Source: Schistosoma mansoni (Eukaryota > Platyhelminthes > Trematoda > Strigeidida > Schistosomatidae). From it: DNA of 64,000 bases. Within the stretch, counting starts at the first letter, position 1. Each line of letters starts with the position of its first letter. The stretch covers positions 15,674,434-15,738,433 of the forward strand of contig NC_031502.1 in NCBI RefSeq assembly GCF_000237925.1, written 5' to 3'. Below, in pieces: positions 22,201-36,205 of this stretch. The position numbers and the translations under genes are program-made. The notes below the pieces were generated by a model that made no database searches, had not been told where the DNA came from, and saw only the letters and a program-made list of their open reading frames with translations.

Positions 22201-22725
22201 ACTGTTTTAATTCTTTTAGAAACTGAACACACTTTCCTATCAATTCATTCAGAAATCATTTTTACTGACATTGAATTTTCCACAAAAGAGGACAGATTAG
22301 CGAAACCTTAGATAGTCATCATTTTAAACTACCTGCTTTTGAAGTGCATACGAAAAATGTGTATACCTTTTAAACCTTATTATAACATACTTACAGATTA
22401 TTGAGTTAAACTGTCACCATTTAAGTGGTGATTTATTATCATCGTTAAAATCTCCAAATTAGATTTAAGCCATGAATAGGCACTAAGAACCCTTAATAAA
22501 CTTATCCACTCAAATTGTCTTGTTATAAACGTGCAGATGGAGAATTTCTACTTCACTCAAATTCTCTTGTTGGTTGTATTTCGCTGTATTAATTTCACAC
22601 TTGGTAGGCTAAACCTACATTCTAATGTATCATGTCTCACGAACAAATTCATATTCATATTTGTTGTCTCAAAAGTTATAGAGCTTTCCTAACTGTTAAG
22701 ACCAACCAAAACCTCAAGAAATATT

Positions 22726-22731
22726 TTTATT
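22726..22731 (-). terminator. Candidate polyadenylation signal for EF-hand gene
   Basis: AATAAA on the minus strand about 200 bp after the stop codon of the EF-hand repeat gene. Confidence 0.4.
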
Positions 22732-22927
22732 CCTGGTATGTCATCATGAACAATTTACTGTATTTCGCCTATCCTCGTGTCACATAACTAACAATTATTG
22801 TTCGTTTCACTACAGATAGAGTTGTTTAATAGGATAGAATTTTTGGCTCAGTAATTAAAATTTTGGTTTTTGTTAATCAAACATAGATTGTACTATAATG
22901 TTAACGATTCCTCATAATTAGTTATGA

Positions 22928-23179
22928 CTACGGCATACGCGGATCAATACCAGCTGCTGTGTAAATATCATCAATAAAGGCTTGATAATTGACGTTGTTT
23001 GCTAGACCCATTTGATGACAATATTTGCAATATAATGCAATCCATTCTTTTTCTGTTAATGACTCCCCGAGTCCAAGTGTCGTTAGAACACGACGAAATT
23101 GACTTTGATTAACCGTTAATCGATGAGTTTCGTCAAAATCACTGAACATTGGTAACAGTAGTATTCTACGTTGTTTAAC
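22928..23179 (-). CDS. EF-hand gene, last exon
   Basis: Starts after TACTTCTAG in phase 0 and ends at TAG (22928-22930). It encodes VKQRRILLLPMFSDFDETHR, then QSQFRRVLTTLGL, LTEKEW and NNVNYQAFIDDIY, one full module, ending DPRMP. The loop DFDETHRLTVNQ has only the first two acidic ligands. Confidence 0.78.
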   Translation of the reverse strand, partial: VKQRRILLLPMFSDFDETHRLTVNQSQFRRVLTTLGLGESLTEKEWIALYCKYCHQMGLANNVNYQAFIDDIYTAAGIDPRMP

Positions 23180-26100
23180 CTAGAAGTATGAAAAAGGTTT
23201 AAAAAATAAAAGTAAACAATCCAGTCGGTTTGAAATACTGTCGGCGACCTGCTCAAACTTTTAGGCCACTTATATCTCAACTATATAAATATTATACTAC
23301 CTGGTTTAGATTCCTTTGAACTGAATGATTATGTGAATGCTAACTCTGTGTCTACTCATGTACACACGGTAAAATGATTACGAATTATTTGCAGTACTAA
23401 ATGCTGTAAAACTCAAATAGAGATCCTAAAATTCTTGTCATATTATCCTTTGGCGAAGCCAAAGACAAATATATTGGAATTCAATGATCTTACATATGAT
23501 GGATAGAAGAATAGTTGTAGCAGCTAAACCTATAGAGAACTATAATTAATAATGAATGTTAGAACGATTTTTTAATGTTTTAAATAATTGCAATTTAAAC
23601 GCATGTTAAAGAGATATTTGTCGTAATATTTAACAATTGGTGCTGATAATTATTTACTGTGCCAAAGTTTATGGCATTCAATAAAGTCATTAGCATTACT
23701 CAGCATCAGTAAAGCACAATGATACAAACCATCAGAATTTGTCTTTACTGTTTTAATAACTTACTTTAGCTGCTATCTTGAGAATAGCCTCGTCAGCAGA
23801 TTTAGCTAATTCAGCTGTCAAGTGGTTCTGGGCAACTGATGAATCAGGTTTATATGTACTAGGTTCAATTAGTGGATCTTTTTCTAAGTTCGGTGTTTGA
23901 AATACAGTCTCAACATCATTAACAAATGCCCGCCAGTCTACTGTATCAGGCAATGAACCTTTGTATCTGCAAAAATAAACAGAATACGATGCCCATAGAT
24001 CACATATTAAATTATGACTGCTACAAGAGAAATTTTTTCAATAGTAATGTCACTCTCTTAAAAATGGCACATTTAGCATCAGATAACCATAGTTCGGAAT
24101 TTCGTATCACCACTCACTGAGACACTAATAAATTCATTGCACTTGAATAAGAAATGACTGATGTATTTGTTATTCTACTGGTCGCACACTTTGTAGATCT
24201 CTTTTTACGTAATTAATGACTAAAACTGTAAATTATTCCGTCTGATTATGAACAAACTTTAAACAGACCTACTTTTAAAACAGTTGAATGTAGCAACTAA
24301 TGTTTAAATTTTTCTGTTACATTTATCATTTTACACATTAAACTTTAGTTTACCAATCGAAACAGCTTTTAATAATTCAAGTGATACCATTCCTAAGATA
24401 TTTTAAAAAATATCTGAAATACACCACCAAATTGAACAGTAAATGATACCAATGAGTTATATTTTCACGAAATTGATTGTTCCTTTTTTATCTACCTCGA
24501 TATTTAGTGAGAATGTATCAGTAAAATTAAATCAACCTATAGACAAAGTGTTATGTTGCGTCTTTTTTATAATAACCGATTTTAGATTTTTGTCCAAGGC
24601 ATCTCATATAAGTTCAATTGGATTACAGTAATTAATCGTATAGGCGCTAGTTATTCCGGAATATTATAGCCTTGATTAGTGTTTTGTTTCACTTCATTAT
24701 AAACTGTAACAACTTGAACAACTTTAAGTGCATTTCACTCATACTTAGTGCATATTGTTATATCCCACAAGTCGTCTGTACTTCTTCATCAATAAGTGAC
24801 TATCTAGGAGGCGTGAATAAGATGAAATCATCGAACAACCGATTAAAGGATTTGTGGCCACATTTCTGCATGTTTCACAATGACCTGGTGCATTCCCAAA
24901 TGTCTAGTCATTGTTAAATATAACGACGTACATTTGGCTTTGCTGAGTTACTTCCTAACATAAAAAAGAAAATGTGGGCATTATTATGTAGGCAGTCCAA
25001 AACATGTTTTACGGAACGAACGGTCCTTAGACGAAACCACTTTGTCGTTGTTTATTTTAGATTTCGGTTTTCGATCTAATATAATGTCATTTAAACTGGC
25101 CCCTAAAGCTTTTTATATTGTAAAAGTACTCATTTTAGTAGAATCACTGATGTTAAAGGTTATAAGAACGTGATTTCGCAAACTAGTTGCCACAATAAAT
25201 CCCTTATATGAAGACTACTGAGATATTTGATGCTACTTAACGTCAAATTATGAATTCCTATATCAAATTTTGAGCTGCACTTGTAATGTAAGGTGAAGTT
25301 GTATTCGAACTCATGACCTTATGAGTCAGTGTCCATCATTTAAGGTGATCAACCCAGTACCTTAGCAACCAGATAATGACACTCATTTATATAATTAAGA
25401 TTATTACTGCAATTGTGAATACATACACACATACTATGTGATGCAAGAAAACAGATTCTATATGAAGTTTAATTTATACAAACTGAATTATTTAAACGCA
25501 AAACACTATTAAACTGTATAACTTTTTCATTATTCCTTCTGGTTTCATCCGCTATTTGTAGAAAAGGAACTAAATAAAAGTACCTGTCTTCAAGAATACT
25601 TAGACTTTTCTCATTAATTTTTAGGTTGAGAACCCCTAGACATCGCCGAAACGTTATTCTTTGTAAGTATCCATGATTGAGTTTATCATGATCGCGAAAC
25701 CAATCAGATAATCTTAGACTTCTGCGGTATACCTACAATAAGATTTAACAGCATGACGAATTATTTACAAGTAAAGATACAAACGTACTGGTTGTAGATA
25801 TAACAAAATACATGGTTGACGTGTTAACCCACTGACATTACATCTACTGCCATATATATTTCGACAACAGTATATTTAACTATCCCATAGAAATATTTTA
25901 CAAGTCATCTTATGAGAATAAAACAAAATAATTTAAATGAATAAAGGTAATGAACGAGAGAAATTGCAATAACGGGAGGTGTATATGTACATAACAACTA
26001 TAGGATAAGCCTAATATTTCTTAAAATAGTTCAACCCCATATTTCTGTGTACTACAGTATTGGCTAGGTTTTCCTTGATAAAACCACTCTGCAACACCAT

Positions 26101-29100
26101 AATTCTTATTTTTACTTTGACTAATCCTTTTTATCAGGATAAGCACGGAATTTTCATTATGTGATGGAGAATCTTTCCACTCAATGTAGCTATCGTTCAT
26201 TTTGCTAAATTCAATTCTAGGAGTCAATTTGAGATTACTTATATGTTGGTATTCATATTGATTTTCGTCTATTTTATGCTAAACGCATCAATCAGATTAT
26301 ATGAGTTAACTGACACTGAGTTTATAAACCTTATCTGTAAAACCTTGGACACAAATTCACACGACACAAGAACCATAAGGTTTGAGACGTATTATTTTTT
26401 TGAAAGATGTGTTTCTGCTTGGGTGACCGAACCTCAACATTTAGCAATTCAGGGAAACATCACCCGGATTTTCGATCACCTTGTTACCTAGGCATTAAAA
26501 TTGAATAAAAATTAAGTTCACATTGTAGATAATAAATGCAGTAGATACATATATCATTCCTTCCTTCCAGGTCCTACAGTCTCTCCGTACAAGCATTTTA
26601 AGAACTAGGCTTCTTGAAATCTTGTGGGAATACATCGCTGTCCACCTATCCGGTTTTTAAGCTGAATTACCTGCTCTCAGTCTCGTAATTTTATCGGTTG
26701 CACCTCTACTAGATGACGGTGATGAATTAAAAATTCCTGGAAGAAACTTTACAATAGTCAGGTGTATAAAGTTATTTCGCGATGATAAGCACTTGTCCCT
26801 GACAATTTTTTAACAATTCAGAGCGGCAAGGCAGATATGCGCAATGGTTAGGGTAAAAACAATGAAAATCGATATGATATATTGCACAAATCTGATTTCC
26901 GAATATCTCATTAAGTCGTTTATGCAATGAAATTATCTAAAACTGTAAATATACCTCTGCTTTCAGTGTATCCATAATACCTTCAGCATCTCCCATTACA
27001 GGTTCTATTTCCGTTTTTTCTTTACTCAGTTTATTTATTCTCTGTGATGTAGCTAAACGTTCTGGATACTTATATTCGTTTTCTTCTAATTTCGGTGGAC
27101 AGAGGTGGTTTAGAAAGTCTAAGTAATTGAACCCATCATCATTGGCATAACGTGATATGATAGCATCAATTTCTGCCGGCAACAAACAAAAACCATACAT
27201 ACTTATCAGTTGATAGAAATTATTTGTTGTCACTATTCCACGGTGTAAACTAGGTTAAATATGAAAACAGATCATAATACACAGAAGTGAATAAAACGAT
27301 TTACATAGTATAACTGGATTTAGCTTGATAAAAAGTGATGTAAATACTTCGGAATGTTGCAGACAGGAGATTCGATTGACTGTCAGCAACAAAGAACTTC
27401 AAAATCAGATTACTTGCAATAATAAAGATATCCTTTCATTGGAGCACGAGCCAAAGGGCTAGTTTAAAAGGTCAAACACCAAACAGGCCGATATTAATGA
27501 AGACAAGCATAGAACAGGAAAACAATTTTTTGAGGTTTGCCGTCTATCCCTTTACCTAGACAATTCATCGAAAACTTATTACTTTATTCAATCTTTGATG
27601 AAAAGTATGTTTTTAACAAATACTGTGATCTTTAGAATCAAGTAACAATTTGTCATTCGTATTACCCCAGTTGTGTTATCTCATAAATCTACTTCAAACT
27701 GCGAAGCTGAGAATTGAGTTGACCTGTTTAGTAATTAATATGAAGTTCTACAGCGTTGAGGTTAAGACAGAGCATTTTTTCACTAATTATTGAATATCAT
27801 TTTGATGTGATGTTTTGCAATCTACTTGTTTTAAGTAATTGACCCATATCCGCCTGTTAATAAGAATCGTTTGACGGTAGGCTATTCAAACTGTTGTTGA
27901 ATACTTTCGAAACAAATCAAACTATGGCGGAGCTGTGTGATTGGGAGATTCTGTCAGACAATACCTTGTCTATCCTATCAATACACGTGCTACTCCGGAA
28001 ACGGGTGGATGAAACTGGGGTATTCACAAATTATAGAAGCATTTGACTTGGAAAATGTGGAGATAAACTTACCAAATTGATTTCCATCAGAAGTATGATA
28101 AAATCGGTGATCATCTGATTTGTGACATAAATTTAGGTGAATAAAAATATTTATTTTTATGTTGTAGTCATAGTTACTCAAAAACCGCCTCATAGCAGCA
28201 ATAAGAAAATGGCAGTCGAGATAATGCCATTCACTGATAAGTGAGATTCTCACTATCACTTTGATCCCTCGAACTATGAATGCTTAACAGATATCAACAA
28301 TGATTTTTAAATGATTGCCAATTTCGCAAACCGATATATATATATATATATAAGCTATAGTTAAAAATACCTCATACTGTGATTACTGTTAGCGTAGGAA
28401 ACGTTTATTTACAAAGTTTAATTTTTAGATCGGTAAATTTCTAGCGTGGAAACTGTATTCTACACTAATAAACTAACGAATACCTTAGTGTCACGAAAAA
28501 AAGAACAAATGGATAGGTATTTAACAGTAAGCCAACAATAAATCGGAAACACTTCCATAAATAACCTTTTCAAATTACATTATTCACTATATGACTTGGA
28601 AATATAATCATTTGTTCATGATATTTCCGGCTAAATAAAGTCAGTCAGTCAGCTACAACGTAGTACCAGGCACATATATTTATCGGTCCAAGTTGCCATA
28701 CCTCGTTAGTACAAAAAGATGAATACCGGATTCATAGAAGTAGTTTATTTAGTGTTGGTAATATATAAAAGAAAGATTGTATATAAGGATATAGTACAGT
28801 ACTGATTATTGTTGGTAGTAAAACCTCATTTATTTCACCATAAATTGGACTGAATCAAACATTTTGGTTAATGTCACGAATATCAACCCTCTTTACAAGA
28901 TTATCTTTTAAGGTTGTGATTTCTTTGATTTAACTCTTTTTCCCACATCAATAAATGTAAAATTCAGTTTCGGAAATTAATAACAAAGAGATTTCTCAGC
29001 AAACAATATCTAATTAATTTGTTTACAAATCGATTTCCTCTTGAAGCACATTGATACATCAAAAACAAAGCACANNNNNNNNNNNNNNNNNNNNNNNNNN

Positions 29101-32100
29101 NNNNNNNNNNNNNNNNNNNNNNNNNNNNNNNNNNNNNNNNNNNNNNNNNNNNNNNNNNNNNNNNNNNNNNNNNNNNNNNNNNNNNNNNNNNNNNNNNNNN
29201 NNNNNNNNNNNNNNNNNNNNNNNNNNNNNNNNNNNNNNNNNNNNNNNNNNNNNNNNNNNNNNNNNNNNNNNNNNNNNNNNNNNNNNNNNNNNNNNNNTGT
29301 ACCTGGTTTCGGTTGGATAAATGTTTCTTGTGGTAGCACACGAGTGAGTGGTTGTTTTTCCAACTCCGGTAGAGTAAACACTGACCATATGAAAAATGAT
29401 TAAACCAAACAAATTATCCATGATATGAGCTTTTGTTAGCAAATTCTTTACAAATATACCATTCTAAAAGTTAAGCTGCTCCATTAGAATGCATTGAGGG
29501 AAGATAGTTTTCAAATAGATTGACAAAAATTGGGCGCCGAGTATAGAGAAGTCATTATATGTGAAGATTATATTGAAATTTAAATAATTCAAACGTTTCG
29601 TCCAGCTAACTTGTATGGACTTCTTCAGGGTAATAATCAAAATCAAGGACATCAAAGAAATATATAGTGATTATCAGAAGGGGTTTTGTGGAGACTTAGT
29701 ATTTATCATAGTTGAAAGCGTGAGTCAATTGAAGCTAGACCACTATGGAAAACCTGGAAACACTGGACGGCCGTTTCGTCCTATTATGGGACTCCTCAGC
29801 AGTGCGCATCCACGAACCCACTCTCGCGAGATTCGANNNNNNNNNNNNNNNNNNNNNNNNNNNNNNNNNNNNNNNNNNNNNNNNNNNNNNNNNNNNNNNN
29901 NNNNNNNNNNNNNNNNNNNNNNNNNNNNNNNNNNNNNNNNNNNNNNNNNNNNNNNNNNNNNNNNNNNNNNNNNNNNNNNNNNNNNNNNNNNNNNNNNNNN
30001 NNNNNNNNNNNNNNNNNNNNNNNNNNNNNNNNNNNNATTGACTCACGCTTTCAACTATGATAAATATATAGTGTTTTTTTAACAATCATAACAAAATCTC
30101 TACTACTTTAATCCAATCATATTTGGATGTCGAATTTTTTGTAAATAGGATAATATGAGTCAGTTGAATGAGAATCAAGTGAAAAGTTCAACGATGTGAA
30201 TTAAAGGAAACTGGATAAATTGTGTGTATGTGTAAGATGAGTTATTAATGAATGATATTCGGTGTTAATATGTTTCTATATGAAGTAAAAATAAGAATAA
30301 AAGTGCAGAATGAAGGTTGAAAAATTGTTTCCGAATCATTGAATTGCAAATAAAAAAATGCGAATCATCAAGTACATAATTGTGAAATAAAAAGGTTGAA
30401 TAAAGAAAGAAAGGGTTCAATTACTTGTTAATGAATATTTACCAAACAGTTGCTACCTGAATATCATCCTTTCTGTTTGAGCTGTTCTTATAAGCCCAAT
30501 ATATACAACGCTTCTGTTGTCAATCTTTCTCTATGAGCGTTAAAACCTTTCTGAAGTATTTTGGCCCCTTCAAAATTAATCCTGTGTCCCGTTTCTAACA
30601 CATGTAACCCTATCGCAGACTTATTCTCAAGTTTTCTTATGTCAACCGAGGTTTTGAGAACATTTTTCAAACACTTTGTGTTCATTCAATCTTACATTCA
30701 ATTATCTGGATGTTTCTCCCACATGAGCTGCACTACAATCATGACAATTGATCTCATAGACAATGTTTTCTTGTTTGGTAACCTATCCTTAACTTTCACT
30801 AATGCCGACTTTATACTGTCACATGTCCGAAAATACATTTTTATATCATGCTTGTTTAGAATTCGCTTGATTTCTTCTGTTTCCCTACGGTATGGGATGA
30901 CCACGGTGAACTTCCAATCTTTTTGTATACATTCTACTTTAGTTTTTATCTCATTTCTAATAATCTTCTTTAAAACCTTTTTTGGGTTGTTGTTATTCCT
31001 AAGTGTAGACAAAACTCTATTCAATTCAACTCGTTAGTCTTCCTTATCTGTAACAAGATTAATGATTCTGTTAGTTAAATTCTTTACAACTGTGACTTTC
31101 GTACACAGTACATGAGCCGAACCAAAATCTAAGTATCTCTCTGAATGTGTTAGTTTTCCTGAATGCATTTATTTTCAACTTACTATTATTATGTCTTCGC
31201 TCAACCAAACAATCGAGAAATGCTAGTTTATGGTCAACGGATTCTATTTCCTTCGTCAGCATAATTCTCGCCGAAATGTTCACATTTTCAAACAATTCTT
31301 CTAATCATTTTAACATCGGATATCATTCATCAATAACTCATTCTTACACGTACACACACATACACACAATTCATTTCAGTCTTTCATTTCACTTTCGTGA
31401 ACTTGTCACATGATTTTCATTTGACTCACTCATATTATCCTATTTACTAAATTCAACATCCAAATATGATTGGTTTTGACGTTGTATAGATTTTGTTATG
31501 ATTGTTATAAAAAACGCCATATAATTCTTTGATGTTATTGATTATGATTATTACCCTGAAGAAGTCCATACAAGTTAGCTGGACGAAACGTTGGAATGAT
31601 TTATTTAAATTTCAATCGCTGAGATTATTATTTCAAATATAATTTTTACATATAAAAGTAGTTCCCATTTAAAATCACAAAAACTAATAAGCACTGAATC
31701 CACCAGAAAAGAGCAAACATGTGTTTGGAGTGAGTCGAACAGCCTAATTTTGAAACAGAAATGTCAGTAACCAGATGAACTGACTTTTATGTCGTGTTTG
31801 TATGAACTAATGAGTCCTTCGTACTTGATGGCTGTCTGGTTTAGAATTCCAAATATAATACGTTCTTTCGTGTTCATCTAGTTTTCTTGGTCTACATTGC
31901 ATTATTTCCGGGATAATTAGTCCTTTTAATAATGCAAATACTTCTAACTATCACATTTTAGTAGGGAGAAAATGACTTAATGTGAATTAAGAAAATGAAG
32001 TACCAACAGTAATCAGTTAATTATTTGCCTTAATTCGGCAGGAATACCTAAGCTGCCGGAAACTAAGGCTTCTGGTGTTATGTTACTACATAATTCTTGG

Positions 32101-35100
32101 AGGAGTATATAGAGTTTTGTACTGTAAACAATTACTTTTTCGGCTGTATCCAAAAGTCTTCAGTTTGTTGAATTAATCCACGAAATGGAAAGTATTGGGA
32201 ATACCTCGAAAATTTCTTAATACATATGATCTGTGGCTGGCAGGAGAATCCAGGAGGAACATTTCGTCTCATTTAAGACTTGTCACCTAGAAGTACCTGG
32301 ATCCCAGTGTTATTGTTCTTATTGAAGTAGAACCCAGTGATTCTTTATGCAAACACCTAACGCGTTATCTATAACAATGTTCCTATTTTGATGTTTATCT
32401 GACTTATGTACAAGAAACCTTTGTATGAGAAACAAAGCTGAGCGATGAGTAAGATGTTTTTTTCAAGAAACGAATAATGGAGTTGTATAAGAGATATAAA
32501 TCAAAGTAATTTATAAAAGAAAATTATAATTAAGTTGCTTTGGAGGGAATAAAGAAGAAATGCAACAAAATCACAGTGATAAAGTTTTAGATAAGTAACT
32601 CTAGGTTTCTAACCGGCCACCAGTAACAATTAACAGCCACGAGTTTTCTCACTTGGTAATCACTGCCAGGTTCATATACTCCTTGCTCTTTATACTTGGA
32701 CCCCAAATCGGACGAAACTTAGTTAAAATACAAAGATTGATTATAAGGATTTATTTGACCCGGGAAATAAATTAAAATTTCACATGAAAATACTATTTTT
32801 TTATATGATTTGCTTACAGTCAGATTTGTATTAATTAAACTGAGCAGTATCTAATATCAATTAATTAATAACTTATTATTTGGATACATGTTTTCAATAC
32901 CCTACAATGAAACATCTACAACCAACAGATATAACTAAATGACTATGTTAAATAATTACTCTTTCTTTTAGTGCCCCATTGATCAGACTCCAACTTGAAG
33001 GAACGAATGAATAGCCCATGAATATAAATCTATTCAACTCCCTCTGTTACACCTAGGCTAACCCCGTTTGTGCGATGGCTGTAATAAGAAGCCAAGTACG
33101 GATGGAGTTGGATGAATTTTTCTCAGGCACTCTTTTACCCAAAAAGACATAACAAACGAGAGTTCAGAAATTAAAGTGAAGCGGAGAAGCCGACCGGAAA
33201 AGGCAAGTGTGCTAACTTATTTTGACAAAGCTTGACTAGATATTTATGACTAGAGATAAATAAGCTAAAGACATTTAATGAATAGGGTAAGTGATACACA
33301 CATATACGCTTATATAAAAATAGTCAAGGTCAACGAGCAACTAATTGATAAGGTCGAAATTTGACTGACGAAAAATAAATAAATTGGTCTTCCGGAAAAT
33401 AGAATAACCCATGTGAGCTTGAATTAGTACTAGACACTACATTTCCAAGATATGATTACCTGTCACGGACAATCAATTTTAGATATCATTAGCACTTAAA
33501 TCAATTAAGTCATTGGTCGCTTTAAGTGGAACTACGATCCTCATTAAGGAAGGATTGCGTAAATAGCTTGTGAATCTTAATATTGCTAGTGTTTAGAGGA
33601 TGATTTTATGCATATAATGTCGTAAAACAACTGATCATTAAGTACATGTCATGAATGGTTTGTATACATTTAACTATTTTGGATTACTAACAGAAAGCAG
33701 AAAAGAGAAAAGTCAGCTATGTTCTTGTTTCCTAATGTATAAAACCCGCTACTAGAGAGTTAAAATCAAATAAGTATCTATTGTATATAATATTCATGGA
33801 TTCTCGCCTGTCAACTTGTCGCTAGTAGACTACTGTTCTACAGAATACGCAAAAAATCACATTCAGTATAGTAGGAATAAAAAGATCATGAATAAGTAAT
33901 CAAATTAAATACATAAATCTGAAGACTTAGAATTACCTGTTTCTACATCATTAACAAATTTTATCCAGTTCACCATGTTGGGATCAGTTGAAGACACGTA
34001 TCTATCTACCAAGATGTTTACTTGTACTGGTGTAAGATCGTGCAGGTCTAAACGTGTTAGCCCTGCGGCCGTTAAACAACGTTCAAACTGAGATCGTGTA
34101 ACATAGCCACTACGTAAACGATCGAAATCGTGAAACCCTAGGTTTTAATGGTATACGGTTAACTAGAACCAAATGTCGGATACGGTTTAATAAAACCTCA
34201 ACAGGCCATTGATCCCCAGCTGATAAAATTACTGGTATCACTGTTGAATGCCGACTTCGGTGGACTACATTTTTACCACAGCGTGTATCACCTATTTCAG
34301 GAGTGCATTTTGTTACAACCTTGTTTGATACTTCAAAATTCACATCTCCTGGGTTATCTTCATCGAAATTTACAGGGGCCGCGGCGGTAAACCAGTCATC
34401 TATCCTTTCGCAGAATGCTCCATAATTAATACAACCATTCATAGGATTCGCAAATTTTCTACATAAACGACGACAATCTTCTTTACTCAGATTCAAACCA
34501 AGAAAGTGTAATACTCTTTCAAATTGTGTATTGGTAATACTTCTCGAAAAACATGATCCCTAGAAAAATGGTTTCACGAAAAAGATCTTTTATTAGAAAC
34601 CTTAGCAATGTTTAAACTAGTTACTTCAAGTTGAAATTGATGGTTAAATATCTGAACAGAGTAAGGGTTTATTTAGTTGAGCTATCTTAATAGTCAATTA
34701 TACAGTTTGTTTAGTATGAGAGATTTATTTTATCAACCAAAATTGGAATATGCACTTAAAATGAAGGGAGAGACCTTTGATTTTGACAAAAATCATGGAA
34801 CGTGATTACGAATACAAATAGAAATTTTCTTCAGATGAGAAAAATCCTAAGTTTTTATATTTGACTGATCCACCAAAACTTTCCTTAATGACTCGTATTT
34901 GTGGAAGATATCTTGACACTACCATTGAATAAGTCTTTGAAATGAATCGGATCATTGTATTAAACATCATCTAATCAGAACGTTATTTTTACAGAAGTAA
35001 TTTAAACTAAATGTTTATTACAAAGTATTATTAAGTTTAGCATGTGAATTAATTAAGTCCTTCTAAACAGTTATGAATTTTCCCAGAAATTGTTTGAAAA

Positions 35101-36168
35101 CGTCCATTATTAATCATTTCGAAAAAGCCTTGGTAAGATGTCTTCTTCACTTATCATCAAACTGAATATGTACACCATAGATATGTCTAGATGTTAAAGT
35201 AAAAAGTGCCCATTACTTTAATATTTTTTAGTCTAAGATCGAGATAATCCTAATATTACTCAGAATCCCAGAAGAGAACTGAAGAGTCATAAATATAACT
35301 AGTTAAAAAACCATGTAGGAGAAATGTAGAGATATGATCATGTAGTAAGGTGAAGTGAAACAGTTAGCTACGAATATAAAACTAGCCAGTTCATTTATGA
35401 ATCAAAACGGGTTTTGATTAGTGAAAGATTACCACACTTCTTAAAGCGACATGAAGCATCACAAAATTGACTTAGTTAGACCAAACAGAAACTGTAATAA
35501 ATTTCATGAATAATTTCAAGCAAGTGGTTAAAATACATTGATAATCTTTGAAATTCGATAGTGGTGCGATTATGAATTTAAAATTTCAGCATTATAAGAG
35601 CTTGAGAAGAAAATAGTGAGCTACATTCAGATTATCTATCTCGATTAAAATAATGAAAACTTTGATAAACTCAATGTAACACAAGGATTCTGTTTTACAT
35701 CCCGAGACAATATCAACAGTAAGGTCAGCTAAACATTTCTTGAATAGTATAGAATAATCCTTTTTAATCGGTCATTAAATCACTATCCGTTTGTAGCAGG
35801 TCATCTTTATATTACAAATTTGTTGGAATTAATCGGTGTTTCTACAGTAATGAAAAGCTGACTTACCATATCATAGTCCTGAAAGTATGGATATGTTAAG
35901 ATTCTTTTTTCACAGACTTGACGTTTAATTTCTTCAACTAGTTTAGATACACGATCTTCGTCTTCTTGGCTTAATACGCATAAAAGCTGTTGAAATATTG
36001 CCAAAAGGGTTATATAATTTGCAACAATTCCAACTTTGTAAGTTTTAAAGAACATGTTTAATATTTTTCGGTTAACTTGTTTGTTCTCTACATCTAATGT
36101 TACTATTTATATCATGTTGATCATGCCTGTAAACTGGTGTGAATTCTGTAATTATTATTATTTTCTGA

Positions 36169-36205
<37 letters not shown>

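Larger units (their letters stand above)
29658..30073. mobile_element. SINE pair insertion flanked by 12-bp target duplication
   Basis: AAATATATAGTG occurs at 29658-29669 and 30062-30073 and is a single site in the uninterrupted PLE tail. Between them the left edge has a minus-strand SINE with a hammerhead. The right edge ATTGACTCACGCTTTCAACT is the same SINE tail on the plus strand (inverse of 29711-29730). The 200-N gap lies where the two heads should meet. Confidence 0.75.
29583..31615 (-). mobile_element. Penelope-like element, family A, with inverted tails
   Basis: The minus-strand body 31300-30480 reads LAFLDCLVERRHNN and AFRKTN (thumb). In a second frame come KKIIRNEIKTK and the GIY-YIG start NIVYEINCHDC with HVGETSR, then AIGLHVLETGHRINFEGAKI and HRERLTTEALYIL. 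The catalytic RT part is missing. Its tail (30265-29583) recurs as an inverted copy at 31310-31615, with shared words such as CATCCAAATATGATTGG. Each tail carries a hammerhead-like motif. A SINE pair with the second gap has inserted into the left tail. Confidence 0.82.

Noticed and set aside
26243-26491. 82-residue + frame with a hydrophobic start
   Set aside because: Lies in an EF-hand gene intron, has no recognisable domain, and its length is expected by chance.
29010-30085. Long frames running through the N blocks
   Set aside because: They exist only because N codons are read as open; only the short flanks carry information.
34138-34183. Using a 19-bp intron (GTATACC...CCTAG) to repair the frame
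   Set aside because: Below the size of any intron otherwise seen here; the 46-bp option or an indel is more credible.
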